From NCBI GenBank assembly GCA_963923455.1, contig CAWULT010000029.1, positions 1-42,757 on the forward strand: 42,757 nucleotides of DNA. The letters are read 5' to 3'. This DNA comes from CAWULT01 sp963923455. GTDB lineage: Bacteria; Acidobacteriota; Vicinamibacteria; Vicinamibacterales; UBA2999. How positions within the stretch are numbered: the first letter of the stretch is position 1; each line of letters begins with the position of its first letter. Positions 1 to 7,361 of this stretch are shown one piece after another. The position numbers and the translations under genes are program-made. The notes beneath the pieces were generated by a model that was not told the DNA's origin, ran no database searches, and saw nothing but the letters and a program-made list of their open reading frames with translations.

Positions 1-1
1 C

Positions 2-2803
2 CGAGATGTCCGCATTCCGCCAGAGGGCCCGGTGGACCCATGGGAGCTGGCGCTGCTGCCCTTCGAGGAGCTGGCGAAGACGCTTGCGGCCTCGCCTGGA
101 TTCAGCGCCAGCGGAACGGCGCCCGGCCCGGGCGCCGGCGCGCAGGCGCGTGGATTCCAGCGGGCCGACGTCACACCCACGCCGCCCCCTCCGTCGGCTG
201 GCAACGTCGGCAGCGTGTTCGCGGCCGGGGACCCTGATGACAACGGCATGGGCGCAGCCGACGGCCTGTTGATCAACGGCAGCGTCAACAACGGGGCGTC
301 GTCGCCGTTCGCGCTGGCGCGGGCGTTCGGCAACAACCGCCCCGGGCAGCGGTCGCTCTACAACGGCGGCCTCGCGCTGCTGTCGAACACGTCGGCCTGG
401 GACGCACGGCCCTTCTCGTTCACGGGTCAGCCGTCTCCGCGACCGGACTACAGCGACATGCAGGTCAACGCGACGTTCGGCGGGCCGCTGCGCATTCCCC
501 GGCTGCTCGATCGCCGCGGGCCCAACACGTTCGTCGGCTACCAGCGTTCGCGCCACAACGGCACCACGACGCAGCCGGGCCTCGTGCCGACACCGGCCGA
601 GCGGGGCGGCGACTTCTCGTCGTCGGTGGACCGCCTCGGGCGGCCGGTCCAGGTCACCGATCCGCTCACCGGCCAACCCTTCCCCGGCAACGTGATTCCA
701 CGCGACCGCATCAGCCCGCAGGCCGCGTCGCTGCTCGGCTACTACCCGGCGCCGAACATCGCCCGCACGGGCGGTTACAACTACCAGTCGCCGCTCCTCG
801 CACGCCAGCAGCAGGACAGCGCGCAGGCGCGGGTGTCACAGGTCGTGAACACGCGCGACCAGCTCGTCGGCACGGTGAACTACACCCGCACGACGACGGG
901 TGCGGCCAGCCTGTTCGGCTTCGTGGATACGACCCGGGTGTCGTCGCTCGACACCGGCGTCACGCTGTCGCACCGGCTGTCCCAGTTCCTGTTCCTGCGG
1001 GCCCGCTACCAGTTGACGCGCCAGGCGAACGACGTCACGCCCCACTTCGCCAACCGGCTCGACGTGTCGGGCCTGGCCGGCATCGCCGGGAACGACCGGG
1101 CGCCCGAGAACTGGGGCCCTCCAGCGCTGACCTTCGCGGGCGGCATCGACAGCCTCTCCTCCGCGCAGTACGCGCGCAATACTGACACGACGCACGGCGG
1201 CTCCGCGGAACTCTTCATGGCGCACGGCCGCCACAGCTTCACGTTCGGCGGGGGCGCACGGACACAGCACCTGAACGTGTTCTCTCAGCAGAACGCCCGT
1301 GGCGCCTTCACGTTCACGGGCGGGGCCACCGGCTCGGACCTCGCCGACTTCCTGCTGGGCCTGCCCCAGGCAGGTTCCATCGCCTTCGGCAATCCGGACA
1401 AGCTGCTGCGCGCCACGGCACTCGAGGGGTACGTCAACGACGACTGGCGCGCGTCGGCCACGCTGACGCTGAACCTGGGGTTGCGCTGGGAGTACGAGTC
1501 GCCGATCACCGAGGCGCGCGACAGGCTGGTGAACCTCGACATCGCGCCGGGCTTCACGGCGGCGAGTCCGGTACTGGCAGGTGAGGACCGCGCCGCGCTG
1601 ACGAACCGGGCGTTCGGGCGCGGCCTGGTCTCGCCCGACAGAAGCGGCCTCCAGCCGCGCATCGGTCTGGCGTGGCGGCCGGTACCGGGCTCGTCCCTCG
1701 TCGTGCGGGGAGGCTATGGCCTCTACCGCAACACCCAGATCTACCAGTCGGTGGCACTCGCGCTGGCGCAGCAGCCGCCGTTCTCGACGACGGCCAACCT
1801 GGAGACCAGCGTCCAGCGGCCGCTGACACTCGCCACCGGCTTCGTCTCGGCCGCGGGGGCGACGCTGAACACGTTCGCCGTGGACCCCCGGTTCCGCGCC
1901 GGTCTCGCCGAGAACTGGCAGGCTTCCGTGCAACGCGACCTGCCGATCTCGCTGACGATTACCGGCACGTACCTGGGCACGCGGGGACACCGGTTGATGC
2001 AGCAGGTGCTGCCCAACACCACCCCACCCGGGACGGCCAGCCCGTGCCCGTCGTGCCCGGCCGGGTTCATCTACCTCACGTCGACGGGCCGCTCGGCGAA
2101 GCATGCCGGCGTGGTACAGGTGCGGCGCCGGTTGCGCAACGGCTTCACCGCGAGCGTCCAGTACACGCTGAGCAAGGCGATGGACGACGCCGCCGCCTTC
2201 AACGGCGCCGGGCTGACGGGCGCCGCCGTCGCGCAGAACTGGCAGGACCTCGACGCCGAATGGGCGCGTTCGAGCTTCGACCAGCGCCACGGCCTCGTGC
2301 TGCAGGCGCAGTACACGAGCGGGGCCGGGCTCACGGGCGGCACGCTCGTCGACGGCTGGCGGGGGCGCCTGCTCAAAGACTGGACCCTTGCGACGCAGAT
2401 CACGACCGGAAGCGGCCTCCCCGTGACGCCGCTCTGGGTGACGCCCGTGCGCGGCGTCACCGGCACCATGCGGGCCAGCCTGACGGGCGCCTCGCCCGAC
2501 GCCGTGCCCGCCGGCTACTACCTCAACCCCGGAGCCTACGGGGCGCCCGCGCCGGGTACCTGGGGCACCGCCGGCCGCAACTCGATCTCCGGACCCGCGC
2601 AGTTCTCGATGAACGCGGCCGTGGGCCGCACGTTCCGGTGGGGAGCCCGTCTGAACCTGGACTGGCGGTTCGACGCCACCAACGTTCTGAACACCCTGAC
2701 CTACGCCAGCGTCAACACGGTCGTCGGCAGCCCGCAGTTCGGGCTCCCGAACCGCACCAACCAGCCTCGCAAGCTGCAGAGCAGCCTGCGCCTGAGGTTC
2801 TGA
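2..2803 (+). CDS. Oar-like TonB-dependent receptor, 5'-truncated by the window
   Basis: Outer-membrane receptor-like protein of the Oar/CarboxypepD_reg type that is abundant in Acidobacteriota; ligand unknown. The frame is open to the left edge, so the GTG at 32 is not a believable start and the N-terminal signal peptide, carboxypeptidase-regulatory domain and plug lie outside. The visible part carries typical family phrases such as GPLRIPRL, FVGYQRSR, NLGLRWEYESP, LRGGYGLYRNTQ-like barrel strands and the late segment FDATNVLNTLTY. It ends in alternating residues with a terminal phenylalanine (SSLRLRF), the usual outer-membrane barrel insertion signal. The VWA gene starts 2 bases after the stop, so the two are almost certainly co-transcribed. 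The family call is firm; the substrate cannot be read from the sequence. Confidence 0.88.
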   Translation, partial: RDVRIPPEGPVDPWELALLPFEELAKTLAASPGFSASGTAPGPGAGAQARGFQRADVTPTPPPPSAGNVGSVFAAGDPDDNGMGAADGLLINGSVNNGASSPFALARAFGNNRPGQRSLYNGGLALLSNTSAWDARPFSFTGQPSPRPDYSDMQVNATFGGPLRIPRLLDRRGPNTFVGYQRSRHNGTTTQPGLVPTPAERGGDFSSSVDRLGRPVQVTDPLTGQPFPGNVIPRDRISPQAASLLGYYPAPNIARTGGYNYQSPLLARQQQDSAQARVSQVVNTRDQLVGTVNYTRTTTGAASLFGFVDTTRVSSLDTGVTLSHRLSQFLFLRARYQLTRQANDVTPHFANRLDVSGLAGIAGNDRAPENWGPPALTFAGGIDSLSSAQYARNTDTTHGGSAELFMAHGRHSFTFGGGARTQHLNVFSQQNARGAFTFTGGATGSDLADFLLGLPQAGSIAFGNPDKLLRATALEGYVNDDWRASATLTLNLGLRWEYESPITEARDRLVNLDIAPGFTAASPVLAGEDRAALTNRAFGRGLVSPDRSGLQPRIGLAWRPVPGSSLVVRGGYGLYRNTQIYQSVALALAQQPPFSTTANLETSVQRPLTLATGFVSAAGATLNTFAVDPRFRAGLAENWQASVQRDLPISLTITGTYLGTRGHRLMQQVLPNTTPPGTASPCPSCPAGFIYLTSTGRSAKHAGVVQVRRRLRNGFTASVQYTLSKAMDDAAAFNGAGLTGAAVAQNWQDLDAEWARSSFDQRHGLVLQAQYTSGAGLTGGTLVDGWRGRLLKDWTLATQITTGSGLPVTPLWVTPVRGVTGTMRASLTGASPDAVPAGYYLNPGAYGAPAPGTWGTAGRNSISGPAQFSMNAAVGRTFRWGARLNLDWRFDATNVLNTLTYASVNTVVGSPQFGLPNRTNQPRKLQSSLRLRF

Positions 2804-2805
2804 CG

Positions 2806-4962
2806 ATGGAACGGAGCGTGTGTCCGACACGTCGAGCCGGCGGACGGAGGATCGCGCGGCACTCGACCGGCCGCCTCGCGGCGTGCGTCCTCGCAGCGCT
2901 CGCGTTGCTGGCGCCGCTCCGCGCGCAGCAGCCGCAGCAGCCGGTCCGTCAGCCCGACACGCCCGTCTTCCGCAGCAACACGCGGCTCATCGTGCAGACG
3001 GTCGGCGTCAAGGACAGGGACGGCAACCCCGTCGAGGGCCTGACCGCGCAGGACTTTGTCGTCACCGAGGACGGCCAGCGGCAGGACATCGCGTTCGTCG
3101 AGTACCAGCGGCTGCAGGGTGAGCCGGGCACCCCGCCTCCGCCGCCCGTGCGTCGCGCGGCGCCCCAGTCGGACGTGCCGTCGGCGACGGCCGCGCAGTT
3201 CGCGCCGTCGCCATCGGGAGACGGCCGCTTCCGCGATCGCCGGCTGATCATCCTGTACTTCGACCTGTCGGCGATGCCGGCAGGGGACCAGATGCGGGCC
3301 TACCGCGCCGCGCTCGCCTACGTCGGCGGCCAGATGCAGCCGGCGGATCTGCTGGCCGTCATGACGTACGAGGGCGGAGCCGTCCGGCTGAAGCAGGACT
3401 TCACCGACGACACGGCGCAGCTGCAACTCGTCATCAACACGCTGGTCTACGGCGAGGACAAGGACGGCGACGGGGTGCGGGACGAGCCCGATCCGTCGTC
3501 GGCGTTCGGCCAGGGCGACGCCGAGTTCAACATCTTCAACACCGATCGCCAGCTCGCGGCCCTGCAGACGGCGGTGACGATGCTGCGTCCGTTCCCCGAA
3601 CAGAAGGCGCTCGTCTACTTCGGCAGCGGCCTGCGGCTGAACGGCAACGACAACACGGCCCAGCTGCGGGCGACGACCAACGCGGCCGTGCGCGCCAACG
3701 TGGCCATCCATCCGGTGGACGCCCGAGGCCTCGTCGCGACGCCGCCCCTCGGAGACGCCACGCAGCGCTCTCCGGGCGGCCAGGCGATGTTCACCGGCCA
3801 GCTCGCCCTGGCTGGCATCACGCGGCTGCAGCAGTCGCAGGACACGCTCTACGCACTGGCGAAGGACACGGGCGGCACGCCCCTCTTCGACAACAACGAC
3901 CTGTCACGCGGCATCGTGCAGGCCGCGCAGTCGATGACGAGCTACTACATCGTCGGCTACTACTCGACGCACACCGAGACCGATGGCCGCTTCCGGCGCG
4001 TGCAGGTGACGCTGGCCAACGGACGCACCGGCACGCTGGCCTACCGCCAGGGCTACTACGCGGACAAGGCGTTCGCGAAGCTCTCGGGCGTGGAGCGGGA
4101 GCGCCAGCTCGAGGAGGCGCTGATGCTCGAGAACCCCATCACGGACATCACGATCGCGATGGAGGTGAACTGGTTCCAGTTGAACCGCGCGGAGTACTTC
4201 GTGCCGGTGGCGGTGAAGATCCCCGGCAGCGAGCTGGCGCTCGCCCGCCGCCGCGGGGCGCAACGGACGCTGCTCGACTTCATCGGCGAGGTCAAGGACG
4301 ACTACGGCGTCACCATCCAGAACGTTCGCGACAAGCTCGACATCCCGCTGACCAGCCAGACGGCGGCGGAACTGGCCACCCGGCCCATCCAGTACGAGAC
4401 GGGGTTCACGCTGCTCCCGGGCAAGTACGTGATCAAGTTCCTGGCGCGCGACGCCGAGGCGGGGCGGATCGGCACCTATCAGACCTCGTTCACCGTCCCG
4501 AACCTCAATCGCGAGCAGACGCGCCTGCCCATCAGCTCGGTGGTGCTCGGCAGCCAGCGCGTGCCCGCCGGCGAGGTGCTCCATACGGTGAAGGGGGCCG
4601 ACGCGGCGCAGGCCGCGAATCCGCTCGTCTTCGAGGGGCAGAAGCTCATTCCGAGCGTCACGCGCGTGTTCAGCGCCGGCCGGGACATGCACGTATACCT
4701 GCAGGCCTACGAGCGGGGGGCCGAGACGACACAGCCCCTCGTCGCCTTCGCGACCTTCTACCAGGGCGACGTCAAGGCCTTCGAGACACAGCCGATCGCG
4801 GTCACCGACGGCATCGACGCCCGGTCGAAGGCCGTGCCGGTCCGCTTCAGCGTGCCGCTGCAGCAGGTGCGGCCCGGCCGCTACGAGTGCCAGATCACCG
4901 TGCTGGAACCGGGCAGCAAGAAGGTGGCGTTCTGGCGGGCGCCCGTCGCCATCGTGCCATAG
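2806..4962 (+). CDS. Exported VWA-domain protein (acidobacterial VWFA-related family)
   Basis: 718-residue protein, probably exported. The ATG at 2806 follows the receptor stop by 2 bases and gives a signal peptide: a basic, Arg-rich start, a hydrophobic stretch near residues 25-42 and an AQQ cleavage region. Residues of about 50-90 hold the phrase GLTAQDFVVTEDGQ, typical of the acidobacterial 'VWFA-related' proteins. The VWA fold follows (LIILYFDLSAM, about residue 145). The MIDAS DxSxS motif is degenerate (D-L-S-A-M), so metal-dependent ligand binding is doubtful. A strand of the fold closes with SYYIVGYYS, common in this family. The C-terminal 300 residues look beta-rich and are not recognised. 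Its partner is probably the upstream receptor. Function is unknown in this family. Confidence 0.85.
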   Translation: MERSVCPTRRAGGRRIARHSTGRLAACVLAALALLAPLRAQQPQQPVRQPDTPVFRSNTRLIVQTVGVKDRDGNPVEGLTAQDFVVTEDGQRQDIAFVEYQRLQGEPGTPPPPPVRRAAPQSDVPSATAAQFAPSPSGDGRFRDRRLIILYFDLSAMPAGDQMRAYRAALAYVGGQMQPADLLAVMTYEGGAVRLKQDFTDDTAQLQLVINTLVYGEDKDGDGVRDEPDPSSAFGQGDAEFNIFNTDRQLAALQTAVTMLRPFPEQKALVYFGSGLRLNGNDNTAQLRATTNAAVRANVAIHPVDARGLVATPPLGDATQRSPGGQAMFTGQLALAGITRLQQSQDTLYALAKDTGGTPLFDNNDLSRGIVQAAQSMTSYYIVGYYSTHTETDGRFRRVQVTLANGRTGTLAYRQGYYADKAFAKLSGVERERQLEEALMLENPITDITIAMEVNWFQLNRAEYFVPVAVKIPGSELALARRRGAQRTLLDFIGEVKDDYGVTIQNVRDKLDIPLTSQTAAELATRPIQYETGFTLLPGKYVIKFLARDAEAGRIGTYQTSFTVPNLNREQTRLPISSVVLGSQRVPAGEVLHTVKGADAAQAANPLVFEGQKLIPSVTRVFSAGRDMHVYLQAYERGAETTQPLVAFATFYQGDVKAFETQPIAVTDGIDARSKAVPVRFSVPLQQVRPGRYECQITVLEPGSKKVAFWRAPVAIVP

Positions 4963-5016
4963 GCACGAAGGCCAACCCTGTGCCGTAGGCACGAGAAGCC
5001 AGCCCTGTGCCGTCGG
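4954..5016. repeat. Tandem repeat with GTGCC-N3-GGCAC palindromes
   Basis: Two consecutive units of 26 and 27 bases (4954-4979 and 4980-5006) plus the first six bases of a third (from 5007). Each full unit begins with an inverted repeat GTGCC-RTA-GGCAC followed by a similar ACGA(G)AAG-CCA-CCCT tail. The first unit contains the TAG stop of the VWA gene. The array sits between the convergent 3' ends of the VWA and Uma2 genes. It is too short for a CRISPR. It may be a small dispersed palindromic repeat or a weak transcription-end structure. Confidence 0.6.
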
Positions 5017-5021
5017 TTCGC

Positions 5022-5606
5022 CTACTGCGCGAACACCCGGTCGAGCGCCAGCGACACACCTGGAAGCAGCGCCGTCGTCAGCACGTCACCCTGCTCGGCC
5101 GAGAGCAACGCGGACCGGACATAGCGTTCGCCCTGCCGCCGGTACACCCGCACCTCTTCGAGGTCCGGATCGACCACCCAGTATTCCTGCACGTCCCACT
5201 GCTCGTAGAGGCGGCGCTTGATCGTCTCGTCGCGCCGGCGTGTGCCCGGCGAGCCCACTTCGACCACGAGGTCCGGCGCGCCGCGCACGTGCTTCGGCGT
5301 GAGCACTGCGCGGCGGGCATCGGACACGTAGAGCAGGTCCGGCTCGACGACATCGACATTCGACAGCACGACGTCGAGAGGTGCCATGAACACACGCCCC
5401 ACCGGATGCAACTCGAGGCACTGGCGGATGAGGAAATAGAGGTTGCCGACGATCGCCTGGTGCCCGAGGTTCGGTGACGGCGTCACGTAGTGCTCTCCGT
5501 CGATCAACTCGTGGCGCTGTCCGTCGTCCGGAAAGTGCACGAAGTCGTCGTAGGTGAGCTTCACGCTTGACCCTGCGGGACGCTCCTGACCGGGCATGGC
5601 GCTCAT
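5022..5606 (-). CDS. Uma2 family protein (PD-(D/E)XK nuclease fold, DUF820)
   Basis: 194-residue member of the Uma2/DUF820 family, whose members have a restriction-endonuclease-like fold and unknown biological targets. Visible hallmarks are YDDFVHFPDDGQRHELIDGE at the N-terminus, the EPDLLYVS strand, the core DLVVEVGSPGTRRRD with acidic residues and a trailing Lys-Arg pair, and the C-terminal signature YEQWDVQEYWVVDP. The ATG at 5606 gives the usual family length; the frame stays open upstream but that part is low-complexity Ala/Arg sequence. No clear Shine-Dalgarno site is visible. The gene converges on the VWA gene and has no obvious operon partner. Uma2 genes are often solitary and mobile, so context gives no role. 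Confidence 0.8.
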   Translation of the reverse strand: MSAMPGQERPAGSSVKLTYDDFVHFPDDGQRHELIDGEHYVTPSPNLGHQAIVGNLYFLIRQCLELHPVGRVFMAPLDVVLSNVDVVEPDLLYVSDARRAVLTPKHVRGAPDLVVEVGSPGTRRRDETIKRRLYEQWDVQEYWVVDPDLEEVRVYRRQGERYVRSALLSAEQGDVLTTALLPGVSLALDRVFAQ

Positions 5607-5881
5607 TGTACGCCCGTCCCTGCGACCGTCGTGCCGCCAGGCTGGCAGCGCGATCGCCGCGACACGACGCGGACGAAGCGGGCTGAGCGGCGATTTCGGC
5701 GATGCCGCGGCCGCTGCCGTCTGGAGATTCCGCCGACTCACCCATTCAGGTGACGTGGCGTATCGCAAGGGCCTGCGCCCCGCGGGCCCCACGCGGTAAG
5801 CGCGAGCAGCGCGGCGCGCGTATCGACTACAGTACTCAGGTTGACGCGCGGGATCGCCTTCCAGCGCAGGAGGAATCAGGT

Positions 5882-6463
5882 ATGAAGCGCTTCGTGGTCT
5901 GCCTTGCCGGCGGACTCGTCTTGACGATGGCCGTCACGTCGGCCCAGGGCCCACCGCCGGCCGGGCTGGCCGACATGCTGCGGCAGAACTACAACGGCCT
6001 CAAGAACAACGTCATCCAGTCGGCGGAGAAGATGCCGGAGGCCGACTACGGCTCCAAGCCGAGCTCGATGCCGGAGGTCCGCACCTTCGCGCAGCTCTTT
6101 GGCCACATCGCCAACGCGCAGTACAACCAGTGCGCGGCGGCCCGGGGCGTGCCGAACCCGAGCCAGGGCGTGAACCTCGAGGAGAAGACCAGCAAGGCCG
6201 ACGTCACGAAGTTCCTGGCGGACGTCTTCGCGTTCTGCGACCCGGCGTTCCAGTCGCTGACCGATCAGTCGGCGCTCGAAATGGTGGCCCAGGGCCCGCG
6301 CCAGGTGGCACGCGGCGGCATCCTGGTTGGCCTGCTCGGCCACTCCAACGAGATGTACGGCACCGCGGTGGTGTATCTGCGCGCCAAGAACCTCGTGCCG
6401 CCGTCGACCGAGAACGCCGGCCGTCGCGGCGGCGGACCGGGCCGCGGCGGACGCGGTCAGTAG
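5882..6463 (+). CDS. Exported DinB-like protein
   Basis: 193-residue protein of the DinB/DfsB-like four-helix family, which binds divalent metal through conserved histidines. The start at 5882 has a strong ribosome-binding site (AGGAGG at 5868-5873). The first 22 residues form a signal peptide ending in TSAQG, which is unusual for a DinB family but common in Acidobacteriota. Helix-borne histidines occur in LFGHIANAQYN and LLGHSNEMYG, matching the first and last metal ligands. The C-terminus is a disordered Gly/Arg tail (GRRGGGPGRGGRGQ). Enzymatic role is unknown; some relatives are thiol-dependent transferases. It is transcribed alone and followed by a hairpin. Confidence 0.78.
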   Translation: MKRFVVCLAGGLVLTMAVTSAQGPPPAGLADMLRQNYNGLKNNVIQSAEKMPEADYGSKPSSMPEVRTFAQLFGHIANAQYNQCAAARGVPNPSQGVNLEEKTSKADVTKFLADVFAFCDPAFQSLTDQSALEMVAQGPRQVARGGILVGLLGHSNEMYGTAVVYLRAKNLVPPSTENAGRRGGGPGRGGRGQ

Positions 6464-6479
6464 TCCGTCATCGATTCGG

Positions 6480-6514
6480 GAGGGCCCGGCGCGGGAGACC
6501 GTCGCCGGGCCCTC
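6480..6514. terminator. GC-rich hairpin between convergent genes
   Basis: Perfect inverted repeat with arms at 6481-6491 (AGGGCCCGGCG) and 6503-6513, extended by a G-C pair at 6480/6514, around an 11-base loop. It lies between the convergent 3' ends of the DinB-like and PIN-toxin genes. There is no T-tract on either side, so it is a plausible bidirectional transcription end or RNA-stabilising stem, not a classical intrinsic terminator. Confidence 0.5.
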
Positions 6515-6547
6515 TGCTCGTACGAGGCGTGCCGCACCAGGCCTCGC

Positions 6548-7003
6548 TCAGTCCGCCTCGACCTCGCTGACGATCTCGAGGTGCCGCCGGTCAGCGCCGA
6601 CGACCGCGCCCATGCTGATGGCGCGATCGAACGTCACGAGACGCCCACCGTGTCTGACCGCCAGACCCAGCAGGTACACGTCGGTCAGTTGCCGGTGGCC
6701 TCGAACGAGCGCCGGCTTGAAGAGCGTGTCGTCCGTCAGGCTGACCGTATCGGTCCAGAAGCGATGGTGGCCGCTGAGTCGAAACTTGCCCAGCCGCTCG
6801 ACGATGGCCGACACGGACGCAATCGGGCTCTCGTACTTCGGATTGGACAGCACCCGGACCAGGCCGTTCTCGGTGAGAGGGCACGTGGCCCAGCCCGCGG
6901 CACGATGGTTGGCGAACCAGTCGTGCGCGAGGTCGTGATGGACATGATCCGGGTCGAACAACGCCACCAGGAGGTTGACGTCGAGCAGCGCCGTGCCGCT
7001 CAC
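6548..7003 (-). CDS. vapC: PIN-domain toxin, VapC family
   Basis: 151-residue PIN-domain ribonuclease, the likely toxin of a type II toxin-antitoxin pair. The four acidic residues expected for Mg2+-dependent RNA cleavage are in place: D8 (LLDVNLLVALF), E45 (CPLTENGLVRV), D108 (QLTDVYLLGLA) and D126 (LVTFDRAIS). The GTG start overlaps the antitoxin stop in a GTGA (7000-7003), so translation is coupled. The Leu-Thr-Asp-Val-Tyr-Leu-Leu block is typical of the VapC subgroup found with ribbon-helix-helix antitoxins. The RNA target cannot be inferred. The catalytic set is complete, so the toxin should be active. Confidence 0.88.
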   Translation of the reverse strand: MSGTALLDVNLLVALFDPDHVHHDLAHDWFANHRAAGWATCPLTENGLVRVLSNPKYESPIASVSAIVERLGKFRLSGHHRFWTDTVSLTDDTLFKPALVRGHRQLTDVYLLGLAVRHGGRLVTFDRAISMGAVVGADRRHLEIVSEVEAD

Positions 7004-7227
7004 GATTCGTCCCGAAGGGCATTGACGAGCTTCATCGTCGGGCGCCGGCTGCCCTTCGGGCGGTGCGGCAGGACAGGAACCCCGTTTCGCGCCCGAGCCG
7101 CCTTTGGCGCTTCGAGCGCCGTGCGGGCCAGCTCCGACAGGACGCGTCCGGCGGTCGTGCGCCGACTCTCGGCGAGCTCCTTTGCGGCCTGCAGCACGTC
7201 ATCGTCGATGTCGAGGGTGGTGCGCAT
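7000..7227 (-). CDS. vapB: Ribbon-helix-helix antitoxin, VapB-like
   Basis: 75-residue antitoxin partner of the downstream PIN toxin. The N-terminus MRTTLDIDDDVLQAAKELAE is a classic ribbon-helix-helix fold (beta strand TTLDI, helix DDVLQAAKELA, then the second helix AGRVLSELARTAL). This fold binds operator DNA as a dimer. The C-terminal 35 residues (ending TMKLVNALRDES) are basic and probably disordered until they wrap the toxin. The ATG at 7227 is preferred because the fold begins there; an in-frame start 21 bases upstream adds MMRDDPS and would place the promoter inside the gene. Expected to repress its own promoter with the toxin. Confidence 0.85.
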   Translation of the reverse strand: MRTTLDIDDDVLQAAKELAESRRTTAGRVLSELARTALEAPKAARARNGVPVLPHRPKGSRRPTMKLVNALRDES

Positions 7228-7233
7228 GGAAGG

Positions 7234-7262
7234 ATCATCACGCATCACGCATCAGATGTCAA
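7234..7262 (-). promoter_or_regulatory. Promoter and probable autoregulatory operator of vapBC
   Basis: On the minus strand a perfect -35 TTGACA (7262-7257) is followed, after 17 bases, by a weak -10 GATGAT (7239-7234). The antitoxin ATG is 6 bases beyond the -10, so the transcript would begin at or next to the start codon, and no Shine-Dalgarno is present. Between the two boxes lie direct 7-base repeats (ATCACGC on the plus strand at 7237-7243 and 7244-7250, then a partial third copy). That is the right size and place for ribbon-helix-helix antitoxin binding. Confidence 0.5.
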
Positions 7263-7302
7263 AGCAGCGAAGGCTGCGCCACGAGAGTAGCCGCAAAGAA
7301 AT

Positions 7303-7333
7303 GGGCCCGGGGCGATTGCTCGCCACCGGGCCC
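7303..7333 (-). terminator. Intrinsic terminator of the iorAB-like operon
   Basis: Minus-strand hairpin: outer arms 7303-7310 and 7326-7333 (GGGCCCGG/CCGGGCCC), inner arms 7311-7314 and 7321-7324 (GGCG/CGCC), one bulged base and a 6-base loop. On the minus strand it is followed by ATTTCTTTG (7302-7294), a T-rich tail. It begins about 30 bases after the stop of the molybdenum hydroxylase gene. Confidence 0.7.
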
Positions 7334-7361
7334 CTGGTGCGTACGCCGCCGCGCCGCTCGC

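Noticed and set aside
32..2803. GTG at position 32 as the start of the first receptor
   Set aside because: The frame stays open to the left edge, no signal peptide follows and receptor domains are missing, so the gene starts outside the window.
836..2830. Long open frames on the opposite strand of the first receptor and of many other genes
   Set aside because: They run antisense to well-supported genes, are Arg/Ala/Pro/Gly-rich, lack recognisable domains and are expected from third-position GC bias in such DNA.
1672..4962. Apparent 1096-residue fusion upstream of the VWA gene
   Set aside because: The first 378 codons are in a different frame of the receptor gene. The real VWA start is ATG 2806, just after the receptor stop, with its own signal peptide.
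4954..5016. CRISPR array
   Set aside because: Units are only 26-27 bases with no regular spacers and only two full copies, and there are no cas genes nearby.
5022..7227. Defence island (Uma2 plus VapBC)
   Set aside because: Only these two isolated loci are present. There is no restriction, Abi or other defence gene and no sign of a mobile element around them.
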